Positions 7,221-14,631 of a stretch of 49,585 nucleotides of DNA are shown one piece after another. Below the pieces are notes generated by a model. It did no database searches. It was not told the origin of the DNA and saw only the letters and a list, made by a program, of their open reading frames with translations. Every line of letters begins with the position of its first letter. Within the stretch, counting starts at the first letter, position 1. The stretch comes from a virus: positions 1 through 49,585 of the IMG/VR virus record IMGVR_UViG_3300015206_000157, one strand, 5' to 3'. The translations under genes and the position numbers were made by a program.

Positions 7221-7715
7221 TTACTGAATGATCAATCTGCGGACAGCACGCGCCCTGACGTGATTGCCCTTGCCCCAGTTGAACTGGTCGCCGAAGTCGA
7301 AGCCCTGGACCCAGGCATAGTCGGAGGGCGAGGCGAGCTGCTCGCATGACCAGTAATATTCCTGCTTGAAAAGCTCGGGAACGTTTGCGAAGCACAGCGA
7401 CTGTTCTTTGCGAAACGGCAGCGCCAAATCCGCGTGACCGTCGATGATCAGGCCTGCCGACCATTTGCCGGCTGCGGCCCAATCGGTCTGGCCGTCGAAC
7501 TCTGGACCGACAATCAGGTAGTAGTCTGGAGCCAGATCGCGGCCGCGCGCGATTCCGGCGTATACGCCGCCCTGTCCTTCCCATACCTGGCCGATCTGAG
7601 GCGCAACGATTCTCGCCAAATTGATTGGCTTCGTCTCACTGATGCGCTCCAGCGCCATCCGGACAATCTCTGCGTCCGGAATGGTGATGATGATTCCGTT
7701 CTTTGTAACGTTCAT
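7221..7715 (-). CDS. DGR target protein 1, DUF1566/C-type-lectin-like
   Basis: A 164-residue protein. It has an N-terminal helical part (residues 1-45), then GGVYAGIARGRD..YYLIVGPE and a C-terminal YYWSCEQLASPSDYAW block followed by the variable repeat. The end VRARAVRRLIIQ is the constant strand after the variable sites. The fold expected is the DUF1566/Lcl-type C-lectin scaffold used by DGR variable proteins, which display about a dozen variable residues on a binding surface. It shares its scaffold with target 2 but is shorter, lacking most of the middle insert. No signal peptide or membrane anchor is visible. The start has AGGGG upstream. The ligand is unknown. Confidence 0.85.
   Translation of the reverse strand: MNVTKNGIIITIPDAEIVRMALERISETKPINLARIVAPQIGQVWEGQGGVYAGIARGRDLAPDYYLIVGPEFDGQTDWAAAGKWSAGLIIDGHADLALPFRKEQSLCFANVPELFKQEYYWSCEQLASPSDYAWVQGFDFGDQFNWGKGNHVRARAVRRLIIQ
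7236..7338 (-). repeat. DGR variable repeat VR1
   Basis: The 3' end of target gene 1. It aligns without gaps to the template repeat from 6561, with all 16 core differences at template adenines (sense strand). Encoded changes relative to the template include N to P, V, G, D, F and D, and I to V in the segment from ASPSDYAW to GKGNHVRARAVRR. Homology fades beyond the Ala-Ser codons at the 5' side. Confidence 0.95.
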
Positions 7716-7752
7716 TGATGCCCCTAATGGATTTCGGAAAATTGATGAATGA

Positions 7753-8367
7753 CTAAATTGCTAATCTGCGGACAGCACGCGCCCTGAAGTGATAGCCCTT
7801 GCTCCAGTAGCCCTGGCTGCCGGTGCTGAAGTCCTGGGTCCAGGCAGAGTCGGAGGGCGAGGCGGGCCGCGTCGAACTCCAATAGATTTCGTCGGCGAAG
7901 GCCTCTGTGTCGCCAGCGCGGAACAACTCGTTTTCCGTCTGGGCGGGGAGCTCGGCGGTGTACGGATACGTCGGCGGGACCGCGCTCACGTTGATTCCGG
8001 ATCGGCTCCACAGGTAGTTGTTTTCCGTGGTCGGCTTCAGGTACCGGTAGCAGATCTCGAGTTCGTCGAGCGATGGGACGTACCAGTCCGAATATCCATT
8101 GATGGTCAGGTCTTTCGCCCACTTGGCCAGAGCGCTGCCGGCCTCAGCCATCGCCGCGGTGTTGGCTGCACCATCATTCCAGCTCAGCGCGCCGGGGACG
8201 GAGTCATATGACTTCGACCAGGCGCCGGCCTTGCGTTCACCGTCGGCTTTCGGCGCGACAATCAGCGCGTAGAGAATCCCGGCGACCAGGATGCGCCCCG
8301 CATAGAAGCCGCCTTCGAGAGGCGTTCCCGCGATGGAAGGTGGTAAATGAATTGCTGCTGCGTTCAT
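7753..8367 (-). CDS. DGR target protein 2, DUF1566/C-type-lectin-like
   Basis: A 204-residue protein starting MNAAAIHLPPSIAGTPLEGG; the ATG overlaps the upstream stop as ATGA and has AAAGGA upstream. It contains GGFYAGRILVAGILYALIVA, the DUF1566 hallmark LTINGYSDWYVPSLDELEIC, and EIYWSSTRPASPSDSAW leading into the variable repeat, and it ends RARAVRRLAI. This is the fuller version of the scaffold seen in target 1. No secretion signal is visible. It lies in the early leftward operon, not among tail genes, which is unusual for a phage DGR target. Binding partner unknown. Confidence 0.88.
   Translation of the reverse strand: MNAAAIHLPPSIAGTPLEGGFYAGRILVAGILYALIVAPKADGERKAGAWSKSYDSVPGALSWNDGAANTAAMAEAGSALAKWAKDLTINGYSDWYVPSLDELEICYRYLKPTTENNYLWSRSGINVSAVPPTYPYTAELPAQTENELFRAGDTEAFADEIYWSSTRPASPSDSAWTQDFSTGSQGYWSKGYHFRARAVRRLAI
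7765..7874 (-). repeat. DGR variable repeat VR2
   Basis: The 3' end of target gene 2. It aligns gap-free with the template over 110 bases; all 16 differences are at template adenines. Encoded variable residues include S, T, D, S, T, S, G, Y, S, Y and F where the template has N, Y or I. It shares with VR1 the same AAC-to-CCC change near the 5' end (Pro in ASPSD), which may be ancestral rather than newly made. Confidence 0.95.
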
Positions 8368-8711
8368 GCGAATGATTCCTTTGGTTTGATTGATGAGTTG
8401 ACTTTGGCGAGAAGGTCTCGCTCCGCTCCAAAACGGAGAACGAAATCGCGCTTGCTGATCGCGAGCGAAGGGCCAAACGTGGCCGTCATTTCCTTGACGG
8501 TCCAGGCGGTTGTGAGAGGCTGGCCTCGGTGGTGCCATCTGCCGAGCGGCAGCGTTGATTGATGGCCGCCAGAGTGCTTTCGGTACCCGCCATCCACAAT
8601 GTGATGCGCTTCGACCGGCCCGCAATAAAGTCCGCGCCCGAATATTTGGCAGGCGATGCACGTCATCCGATGAATGACATCGAGGCGCGCTTGATCGGCT
8701 TTGGTAATCAT
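8364..8711 (-). CDS. HNH-type nuclease resembling RecA-dependent nuclease Ref
   Basis: 115 residues. The N-terminus has a TCIACQIFGR knuckle, followed by VEAHHIVDGGYRKHSGGHQS then LPLGRWHHRG, the His-His..His-His pattern of the P1 Ref-like HNH family. Ref cuts DNA within RecA-made D-loops and stimulates recombination. Here it lies in the same operon as an annealing protein, an exonuclease and SSB, so a recombination role fits. The ATG at 8711 overlaps the upstream stop (ATGA) and is preferred over a GTG at 8729. Confidence 0.7.
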   Translation of the reverse strand: MITKADQARLDVIHRMTCIACQIFGRGLYCGPVEAHHIVDGGYRKHSGGHQSTLPLGRWHHRGQPLTTAWTVKEMTATFGPSLAISKRDFVLRFGAERDLLAKVNSSIKPKESFA

Positions 8712-9169
8712 GCCGCCATTCCCATGCACTTCAAAATCTCCAGTTCCATTTCTGGCATCGACACGCCAGGCAAAATGCGCTCCTGCACTACGTCAAGGAC
8801 TCTCGGCCACCATTCGTTCCATTCATCGGCCGTCATGTCCTCGTAGCTCGTGCTTTTTGGAATCTGAAATGCGGGCCTCCCAAGGCCATCGAAAATCGTG
8901 TCGCAATGCCCCGTGCACAGCTTGATTGCGGTGTGAACGTCGTTTTTGTTTTTGATTTCCATGACGGCGCCGTAGGGCAGTTCGATGCGCTCGCAGTTCT
9001 GAGCACAGAGAGAAACCAACGCCCAGTACCGGCGATGCGAGACTGGATCGCGGATGCGCAGCACCTTGATCCAGCAAATCTCGCCCTGAGTCATGCGCGA
9101 ATGCACCCGCTGGGCATCATCGCTTGCTGGCAAAAAGCCTTGGCCGCGTTTGAAGATTTCAATTTTCAT
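8708..9169 (-). CDS. DUF1367-like phage protein
   Basis: 153 residues. It begins MKIEIFKRGQGFLPASDDAQ and contains ICWIKVLRIRDPVSHRRYWA, AIKLCTGHCDTIF and ADEWNEWWPRVLDVVQERIL. This order resembles DUF1367, a phage family usually found with recombination or NinB/NinG-type genes. The biochemical role is unknown. It lies between ssb and the HNH nuclease and is coupled to the latter by ATGA. Confidence 0.6.
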   Translation of the reverse strand: MKIEIFKRGQGFLPASDDAQRVHSRMTQGEICWIKVLRIRDPVSHRRYWALVSLCAQNCERIELPYGAVMEIKNKNDVHTAIKLCTGHCDTIFDGLGRPAFQIPKSTSYEDMTADEWNEWWPRVLDVVQERILPGVSMPEMELEILKCMGMAA

Positions 9170-9173
9170 TGCG

Positions 9174-9668
9174 TTAAGCGATCACCGGCGACGATGACAG
9201 CAGCGCAACAAGCAGTCCGGCGACAGGAATGGCGACCCACATGAAAGGAATGTCGTCGTCGAAATCTTCGCGACTGCCAGTCGCTGGCGCGGCTGTGCGC
9301 TGCTGTTGCTGCTGGCTGCCTCGCGCGCCGTCAGGCTTGCCGCCGAGGAATTGCATAGAGCGGGCAACGATCTCAGTGCTGTAGCGATCGTTGCCCTCTT
9401 TGTCCTGCCACTTGCGGGTCTGCAGCTTGCCTTCGATATAGACCGGAGATCCCTTGCCGAGATATTGGTTCGCGAGCTCGGCCAGCCGTCCCCACAGGAC
9501 GATGCTGTGCCATTCGGTTTTCTCCATCGCCGCGCCGCTCTGCTTGTCCTTCCACTTTTCAGTCGTGGCGATTCGCATGTTCGTGACTTGCTGGCCGCTC
9601 GGAGTGGAGCGTGTTTCAGGGTCGGCGCCAAGGTGGCCCATCAATTGAACGAGATTCAGATTAGGCAC
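9174..9668 (-). CDS. ssb: Single-stranded DNA-binding protein with unusual hydrophobic tail
   Basis: 164 residues. The OB fold covers residues 1-108 ([54 protein letters not shown]). A Gln-rich linker follows and then the acidic motif FDDDIPF at 136-142. In typical SSBs DDDIPF is the free C-terminus that recruits repair and replication proteins. Here the frame runs on for 22 residues ([15 protein letters not shown]..) with membrane-segment character before stopping. The usual tip is therefore internal. It probably works with the ERF and YqaJ proteins upstream. Confidence 0.9.
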   Translation of the reverse strand: MPNLNLVQLMGHLGADPETRSTPSGQQVTNMRIATTEKWKDKQSGAAMEKTEWHSIVLWGRLAELANQYLGKGSPVYIEGKLQTRKWQDKEGNDRYSTEIVARSMQFLGGKPDGARGSQQQQQRTAAPATGSREDFDDDIPFMWVAIPVAGLLVALLSSSPVIA

Positions 9669-9693
9669 TGATTTTTTGTCCTCTATGCGTGCT

Positions 9694-11016
9694 TCAGAAA
9701 GGCAGATCGTCGCAAAGGCCGGTGTGTCCCTTTTCCAAGACGCAATTCTCGTTGTCGCAGTTGGATTGGACAGATGGAGAGGGCGACACGGGAGACGGCG
9801 CGGCGTTATCGATTTGCCGCAACAGATCGTCTCGATCTTCGCTCTCGCTGTAGTCTTGAGGCTCGAATATCGCCACGTAATGCCGCGCGCATCTCAACAG
9901 GCGCTCAAGCAGTTGTTCGCGAGACTCTTCAGGAGAAGCGGCTGCAGCGTCGGCTTCGGCTGGTACCGAGAGCGCCTCGCCCGTCACCTTGTTTTCAAGT
10001 ACAACAATCGGCGCCGGCTCCTGAGCCTTGCGAAGTTCTTGCTGCTGGCGGTCAATTTCTGCCTGTTGATCAGCCAGGCGCTTCGCCTCTGCGGCGTTCG
10101 CCACCCGTTGAGCCTCAGCCTGGGCATCGAGTTCCGCTTGGCGCTCAGCGGCTTTGCGGGCGTTTTCGGCGGCCTCTCGTTCGATTACCTCTCTTTCTCG
10201 CCGGATCTGCTCAGCATGCTCGCGGGCCTCAGCGACTCGCTTGTCGTGCGCCTCCTGAGCCAATCGATCGGTTTCGATCTTCGCAAGGCGCTCCCTCTCA
10301 GCCTGCTCGGCTCGGGCCTGCGCCTGGCGCGCTTCCTCTGCCGCTCGGAGCCGCGCCAGTTCGGCCCGTTCTGCAATGATTCGTTCCTGCTCAGCCTCGT
10401 AGTCCTTGCGCTGCTGCAGGATGCCGGAGAGGGCGGCGACCGAAGCGGCTAGGACCGCCGTTGCCGTCTCGGAGTGTTCTTCGAAAACGTCGGGATCGAT
10501 GCGATAGGCCTGCGCCTGGGCGAGCATTTGGCCGACAAGAATGGAAGATTGGTTGGCGGCGTTGACCGGCCAATTGCGGATGCCGTCGATGCGGCGCTGG
10601 ATCTCGGCGACCCGGGCGATCTCGGCCTGGATCTTGGCTTCCTTCTCGGCCTTGATCGCGTCATCCCATGCGTCCTGGATCTTCTGCAGGCGCTCTTCCT
10701 CGGGCTGCGTGATGGCCACCAAGGCCTTTTGCCGAGCGATGATTCCTTTGGAAGTTTGAACGGCGTCTTCGCGGCCGACCTCTCCGGTTCGGGCGATTTC
10801 GAGCCGGGTGTTTTTCAACACCATGCGGGCGGCGTGTACCTGGTCGTATCCGGCCTGATTGGTGATGGTGGTGATATCGGCGTACTTTGTCGCCAGCGCT
10901 TTGAGTTCTTCCTCACTGGGAACCACGCTGAATACTGCTGCGACACGCTCAGCGACGGTTGGCGGCTTAGGCGGGATGACCGCTATGGCGGTCGATTCTT
11001 GGAGTTGCGCGCTCAT
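9694..11016 (-). CDS. Long coiled-coil protein ending in an SSB-like acidic tip
   Basis: 440 residues from the ATG at 11016, which overlaps the yqaJ stop. The N-terminal 200 residues are mixed helical ([20 protein letters not shown]..). Residues about 200-360 are a continuous coiled coil rich in Glu, Arg, Ala and Gln. The C-terminal part has [16 protein letters not shown] and ends DDLPF. That end resembles the SSB recruitment tip. Coiled-coil proteins of this sort are common between exonuclease and ssb genes in phage recombination operons, but I cannot name the family. A bridging role between recombination proteins is inference. Confidence 0.75.
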   Translation of the reverse strand: MSAQLQESTAIAVIPPKPPTVAERVAAVFSVVPSEEELKALATKYADITTITNQAGYDQVHAARMVLKNTRLEIARTGEVGREDAVQTSKGIIARQKALVAITQPEEERLQKIQDAWDDAIKAEKEAKIQAEIARVAEIQRRIDGIRNWPVNAANQSSILVGQMLAQAQAYRIDPDVFEEHSETATAVLAASVAALSGILQQRKDYEAEQERIIAERAELARLRAAEEARQAQARAEQAERERLAKIETDRLAQEAHDKRVAEAREHAEQIRREREVIEREAAENARKAAERQAELDAQAEAQRVANAAEAKRLADQQAEIDRQQQELRKAQEPAPIVVLENKVTGEALSVPAEADAAAASPEESREQLLERLLRCARHYVAIFEPQDYSESEDRDDLLRQIDNAAPSPVSPSPSVQSNCDNENCVLEKGHTGLCDDLPF

Positions 11017-11669
11017 GCGGCCCTCAATGCGGTTAGTTCCTGCGCCTTGATCTTCACTTCGGCCAGGAATCGGATTACCTCGGACTCGTAGGCCTTGATG
11101 ACCGCTTCGTCGCGCTGCACGCGAACGCGGAACATCGTCAGGTGGCTTAGGTTCCCCGGGAATTGATCGGAGAAGCTCACGAAATCGCACCACTTCGCGC
11201 CCGTGACCCAGAGATTGTGGGTAATTTGTGCGACGTACTCTGCCGGCACCTTGCGAGCCTCGATGTAGGCCAAGTGCGTCGCCGGCCGGGGAGATTTGAA
11301 CTCCACAATCCCCTCGAAGTCATTGACATGACCGTCGAGAGAGCAGCCGGCCAGGAATCCGCTCATCTGAAGGAACCCGGTTTTTTGCAGCAGGAAACCT
11401 TGGTCCGCCTCGTAGGCGTCGGCGATCACCGGCTCCATTTCCATGCCGCGCTCGACGTCTTTCCCTTTCCATGCGTCAGGGTCGTCGCTCGACACGCCGG
11501 TGAGCTGTTCGACGGCGAGTTTGATGCGAAGGTCGCGCCGAGCTGCGGAGTAGTCGCCGCTCTTGATCTTGGCGACCATGTCGTTAGCGACGGAACCCGT
11601 GACGCGGCCGCAACGCGCCGCAAACCATTCAGGCGAACGCTGGGCGGCGTCTATGATGGTGAAATTCAC
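11013..11669 (-). CDS. YqaJ-type viral recombinase exonuclease
   Basis: 218 residues of the lambda-exonuclease/YqaJ fold. It starts AQRSPEWFAARCGRVTGS (the usual 'S-x-E-W'). The nuclease core has ERGMEMEPVIADAYE, the metal-binding GCSLDGHV, and VEFKSP (E-x-K), then AEYVAQITHNLWVTG. The enzyme resects double-stranded ends to give 3' tails for the annealing protein encoded just upstream. Both ends overlap neighbours by ATGA. Confidence 0.92.
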   Translation of the reverse strand: MNFTIIDAAQRSPEWFAARCGRVTGSVANDMVAKIKSGDYSAARRDLRIKLAVEQLTGVSSDDPDAWKGKDVERGMEMEPVIADAYEADQGFLLQKTGFLQMSGFLAGCSLDGHVNDFEGIVEFKSPRPATHLAYIEARKVPAEYVAQITHNLWVTGAKWCDFVSFSDQFPGNLSHLTMFRVRVQRDEAVIKAYESEVIRFLAEVKIKAQELTALRAA

Positions 11670-12460
11670 TTTGCGCCCTCCTTAGCCTTCGCATCGACCT
11701 TGCCCGCCTTGGCTTTCATTTCCTTCCACCACGCCTCCTCGTTCTTGACGACGAAGCGGCGAATATCGGCCGGTGTTTTGGACCACAGATCTTGAAGCCG
11801 CTGGGAGCCTTCATCTGCGATCGCGCGCGCATCGGCCTTCCAATTCTCGAAATCGTCTGGCGCCTTCGGGGCGGTCGCTGCCGGGGGATCAGCGACGCCG
11901 GTCCCCTTCGGATTTGCGTCCATCTCGCGCGCGGCCAGTCCGGTTGCGGCGGCGAACGTATAGCGCTCAAGCAGCGCGACCGTTGACGCGATGGCATGCA
12001 GTGGGCTTTTGTTGCCGAGCGTATCGGGAGGTCCGAAAAGCGGGGTTTCCTCATCGCCGCCGAGCTCATGAGAAATGATGCACGTCACGGTGATGCGCAT
12101 CGGCGTGACGCTCACGTCTTGCTCAGTTTTCCAGCGGTGACGTAGGCCGTACTTCGACAGATTCGGAATGGCAGCGTCGCAGTAGTCGGCCAGTTGAGCG
12201 TGATTGAATTTCGCTCCCCCCGGGACGTCGACGTGCTTGGTTTTCCAAACCTGCATGACCTCGGACTTGAACTTGGACATTGCCAGCGTGAAGGCATTGC
12301 GCGCCTGGCGATCCTCCCAGCGCTCATGCAGATCCATCAGCTTTTCGAGGCGGTCCAGATCGGCGCCGGACTCGGCGGCTTTCAGGTACGCGAGCAGCGT
12401 CGGTGGCTGGTGGATTTCCGCAACCGCCGGCGGCTCCAATTTTGTTACCAGTGCGTTCAT
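11666..12460 (-). CDS. erf: ERF-family single-strand annealing protein
   Basis: 264 residues. The ERF core runs from about 35 to 170: FTLAMSKFKSEVMQVWKTKH, KFNHAQLADYCDAAIPNLSK, YGLRHRWKTEQD and later STVALLERYTFAAATGL. These proteins anneal complementary single strands in phage recombination. The C-terminal third (KAPDDFENWKADARAIADEG...) is a helical tail. I chose the ATG at 12460 because AGGAG lies 8 bases upstream; a GTG three codons earlier sits on top of that site. Confidence 0.9.
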   Translation of the reverse strand: MNALVTKLEPPAVAEIHQPPTLLAYLKAAESGADLDRLEKLMDLHERWEDRQARNAFTLAMSKFKSEVMQVWKTKHVDVPGGAKFNHAQLADYCDAAIPNLSKYGLRHRWKTEQDVSVTPMRITVTCIISHELGGDEETPLFGPPDTLGNKSPLHAIASTVALLERYTFAAATGLAAREMDANPKGTGVADPPAATAPKAPDDFENWKADARAIADEGSQRLQDLWSKTPADIRRFVVKNEEAWWKEMKAKAGKVDAKAKEGAK

Positions 12461-12465
12461 CGCGA

Positions 12466-12678
12466 TCACTCCTGGGTTGGTTGCGCGACTTCTGCGGCAG
12501 CTTCGGCAGTGGCGGCCAGAAGCGCAGCTTCAGCGGCTTTGGCGGCGACGTAGGTTGCGCGCAGCGGCTCGCGACGCGTTGCGCGGTTTGCGAAAGTTGC
12601 GGCCGCACGCTTGTGGGCGCGGTTCGCGTTCACGTTGTTGGCGCGCTTGCTATGCTGGTTGCGTTTATGAACTTGCAT
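12466..12678 (-). CDS. Small basic Ala-rich protein
   Basis: 70 residues: a very basic Asn/Arg/His-rich N-terminal half (MQVHKRNQHSKRANNVNANR..) followed by an Ala/Glu helix (AAEAALLAATAEAAAEVAQ). It could bind nucleic acid, but this is inferred from composition only. AAGGAG lies 8 bases before the ATG. It directly precedes the annealing-protein gene. Low-complexity coding makes the assignment less certain than for its neighbours. Confidence 0.55.
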   Translation of the reverse strand: MQVHKRNQHSKRANNVNANRAHKRAAATFANRATRREPLRATYVAAKAAEAALLAATAEAAAEVAQPTQE

Positions 12679-12693
12679 CGTCGTTACTCCTTT

Positions 12694-12861
12694 TCAGGCT
12701 TGCTCCCTGCAAAGAGCAGGAGCTTCGTTGTTGAATTCGCGCGTCGCTGCCTCGATAGCCGCAAGACGCATCCGGTTCGTGGCTGCGCGGGCCTCGATGT
12801 GATTTGAAGCCCGAAGAACGCGCATGACTTGCTCGTAAACGGTGTCGTTGATCTGGATCAT
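12694..12861 (-). CDS. Hypothetical protein, 55 residues
   Basis: A helical small protein, MIQINDTVYEQVMRVLRASN and so on, ending APALCREQA. The ATG overlaps the upstream stop as ATGA. No family recognised. Confidence 0.55.
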   Translation of the reverse strand: MIQINDTVYEQVMRVLRASNHIEARAATNRMRLAAIEAATREFNNEAPALCREQA

Positions 12862-13037
12862 TTCAGCGCGCTCCCGACCGTGAACTTTGGCGTCACACGA
12901 TGCTCGTTGAGCCGCGAGTACGGGATGCGCAGATAGCGCTTTTTGTGCCACCTGATGAAGGCCGTCACGGCAACGCTGACGACCACGTAGGCGATCCCCA
13001 GGAAGCACAGGGCCCATTGCCAGCCTTGACCTCTCAT
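12858..13037 (-). CDS. Small single-pass membrane protein
   Basis: 59 residues. A hydrophobic segment (ALCFLGIAYVVVSVAVTAF, about 9-27) is followed by a basic stretch (RWHKKRYLR), giving a likely N-out/C-in single-span inner-membrane protein. The ATG has GGAGG 8 bases upstream and overlaps the previous gene's stop. With the next gene upstream it makes a pair of tiny membrane proteins. Function unknown. Confidence 0.6.
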   Translation of the reverse strand: MRGQGWQWALCFLGIAYVVVSVAVTAFIRWHKKRYLRIPYSRLNEHRVTPKFTVGSALK

Positions 13038-13132
13038 TGCGCGCACCTCCGCATCAGGAGAAAGAAACCGAGAAGGGCGAGCCAGCAGATGACTTCGCCG
13101 ACGATGTTGAATTTATTGGTCGGCGAGCTCAT
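13034..13132 (-). CDS. 32-residue membrane microprotein
   Basis: A 32-residue frame MSSPTNKFNIVGEVICW, then LALLGFFLLMRRCAQ, with one hydrophobic span of about 17 residues and a basic C-terminus. Both ends overlap neighbours by ATGA, which supports it as a coupled gene. Function unknown. It resembles small phage membrane peptides only in general character. Confidence 0.5.
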   Translation of the reverse strand: MSSPTNKFNIVGEVICWLALLGFFLLMRRCAQ

Positions 13133-13512
13133 GCGCCCGCCTTGGCGAGCGCGGCGCGAGCTTTCGTTATTAGCGTCGGTTCATCACGCGCATAGAGCAG
13201 TGATTGTAGGGCCTCTGCCAACTCTGGCGCCGCTTCCTGAAGCTGAGTCAATCCGTGATAAGCGATCAGCCCGTCGCGCAGCGCGATTGATTTCATCCCG
13301 TAGCCGCAGTCCGAGTGACTCTCGACCTTGCCGTGATTGACGATCACCCACTCGTAGGCGCCGTTCTCGGGTTGGCCGACGATCAGCAGATCGGCTTCCA
13401 TATCGACGCTGACGGTCATCAGGATTTTGGAGTCGCCCGTGTATTTGAAGCGCGGCATCCGAAATACTGGTTTGCCCGCGAACGCATCGCCAGAGATCGG
13501 CGGCGCGCTCAT
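13129..13512 (-). CDS. Hypothetical protein, 127 residues
   Basis: A soluble protein starting MSAPPISGDAFAGKPVFRMP. The core has ADLLIVGQPENGAYEWVIVN and the C-terminal half is helical (LTQLQEAAPELAEALQSLLY). The ATG at 13512 overlaps the upstream stop (ATGA); a frame starting at 13530 is less likely. No family recognised. Confidence 0.6.
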   Translation of the reverse strand: MSAPPISGDAFAGKPVFRMPRFKYTGDSKILMTVSVDMEADLLIVGQPENGAYEWVIVNHGKVESHSDCGYGMKSIALRDGLIAYHGLTQLQEAAPELAEALQSLLYARDEPTLITKARAALAKAGA

Positions 13513-13802
13513 GACGGCACCTTGATCCATTCGCCGTGAAAGCGAGCCGCGCCGATGATTTTCCCGATGGCGTAGAAAATGTCGCCGCGCTCGGCGCTTG
13601 CCGGGATCGAATCGGCAATCGCGATGATTTCCACCAGCGCGGCCTGCATGCGCTTCGCGTGAGCCTCAAGCGCCTTGTGGTCGGCGTACTCGACGAACAG
13701 CTGGGCGTCTTCCGTGGCGTCATTTGGGCTGGTCATCTCGGCGGGAAATGCGTGTCGCAAATCTCGATCCGGGATCAATTCAGGGGTGAACAGCTTAACC
13801 AT
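13509..13802 (-). CDS. Hypothetical protein, 97 residues
   Basis: Starts MVKLFTPELIPDRDLRHAFP; the middle and end are helical (EAHAKRMQAALVEIIAIADS). The ATG at 13802 overlaps the upstream stop by eight bases (ATGGTTAA). Longer frames cross the upstream gene. No recognised domain. Confidence 0.6.
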   Translation of the reverse strand: MVKLFTPELIPDRDLRHAFPAEMTSPNDATEDAQLFVEYADHKALEAHAKRMQAALVEIIAIADSIPASAERGDIFYAIGKIIGAARFHGEWIKVPS

Positions 13803-14055
13803 GGCTGTCGTCCGCGAAACCATTGGTGTTCGATTCGAACCAATGGCGGGGGCGCTCATGACCGGGAAGGGACATGCTCTCGGCCGCTACCGCCTTCTTC
13901 AATCGCAGCGCCACCAGATCCAGCATCGTTTCGGTAGAGTTGATGTCGCGCATCAGCCGAGCGAAGCCCTCCTTTGCGATCAGGAACAATTCGGCATCAG
14001 TCAGATCGGCCGCCAACTTGATCGGGGCCATGGTGCGTTGGAAGATTTCGCTCAT
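13795..14055 (-). CDS. Hypothetical helical protein, 86 residues
   Basis: Starts MSEIFQRTMAPIKLAADLTD and continues through helices to the tail HWFESNTNGFADDSHG. The ATG overlaps the preceding stop as ATGA. No family recognised; it is one of a run of small genes just downstream of the leftward promoter, where lambda-like phages keep host-takeover genes. Confidence 0.6.
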   Translation of the reverse strand: MSEIFQRTMAPIKLAADLTDAELFLIAKEGFARLMRDINSTETMLDLVALRLKKAVAAESMSLPGHERPRHWFESNTNGFADDSHG

Positions 14056-14258
14056 GAGCGCAGCCCTTCGACAGCGCGCTTTTCCGCCACATCGGCCATC
14101 AGGTCGGCCCACAATCGGCGCATACCGAGAGCTCGGCGCAGGCGGTAGTTCTCACGGGCCAGGTCGGCGTTCTCCATCGTGAGGCGCGCTACCGTTTCGC
14201 GGGCGGCGCGGGTGGCGTCGTTGACGGCCTGCGAGATTTCGAGCGTGTTGTCGCTCAT
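14052..14258 (-). CDS. Small coiled-coil protein
   Basis: 68 residues, nearly all predicted coiled coil (TRAARETVARLTMENADLAR then ENYRLRRALGMRRLW). It overlaps both neighbours by ATGA. A dimeric helical adaptor is plausible; function unknown. Confidence 0.6.
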   Translation of the reverse strand: MSDNTLEISQAVNDATRAARETVARLTMENADLARENYRLRRALGMRRLWADLMADVAEKRAVEGLRS

Positions 14259-14575
14259 GACGCCACGGCGAACAGTTCGTTGAACTTCGAGGCCGTTTGT
14301 GCGCGCTGAATGGCCTTAGCGGTTTCCTGCGCGGCGATCTGCTCGATCGACTTGCGGAAGTAGGTGACCTTGGCTTCGGCTTCCTCGACCGTGACCGACT
14401 GCAAGCCCTGGTGCGGGACGAACTCATAGAGTTTCGTGCCAGCGATATTGGTGAGGAAGTACACGTCTGGCAGGCCGTCGCCGGGGGTGGCGATCGCAGC
14501 GCGAACCACCAGGGACATGAAGCCAACCTTTACCGTTTGGCCAACCGTCCAGTTCTGCTTTGTCTTCGTGATCAC
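14255..14575 (-). CDS. First gene of the leftward operon, hypothetical
   Basis: 106 residues from a GTG start (VITKTKQNWTVGQTVKVGFM...), with GGGAG 7 bases upstream. A GTG at 14611 would fall inside the left operator and promoter, so it is rejected. The N-terminal half is beta-rich (VGQTVKVGFMSLVVRAAIAT, DVYFLTNIAGTKLYEFV) and the C-terminal half helical. It occupies the position of lambda N, but no arginine-rich motif or N-like feature is present, so no antitermination role is claimed. Confidence 0.6.
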   Translation of the reverse strand: MITKTKQNWTVGQTVKVGFMSLVVRAAIATPGDGLPDVYFLTNIAGTKLYEFVPHQGLQSVTVEEAEAKVTYFRKSIEQIAAQETAKAIQRAQTASKFNELFAVAS

Positions 14576-14603
14576 TTGTCGCTCCCGATTACTGTGGAGC
14601 GAG

Positions 14604-14631
14604 ATTATCACCAGAAGGTGACAGGCGTCAA
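14604..14631 (-). promoter_or_regulatory. Leftward early promoter (PL-like)
   Basis: On the minus strand TTGACG (-35, 14626-14631) and GATAAT (-10, 14604-14609) are separated by 16 bases. The left operator 14608-14621 fills the spacer and -10, so a bound repressor would block the promoter. Transcription would start near 14597, ahead of the GTG at 14575. Confidence 0.75.
14608..14621. promoter_or_regulatory. Left operator OL1
   Basis: A perfect inverted repeat TCACC-AGAA-GGTGA lying within the leftward promoter. The same half-sites recur at 14631, 15979, 15995 and 16020. Confidence 0.75.
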
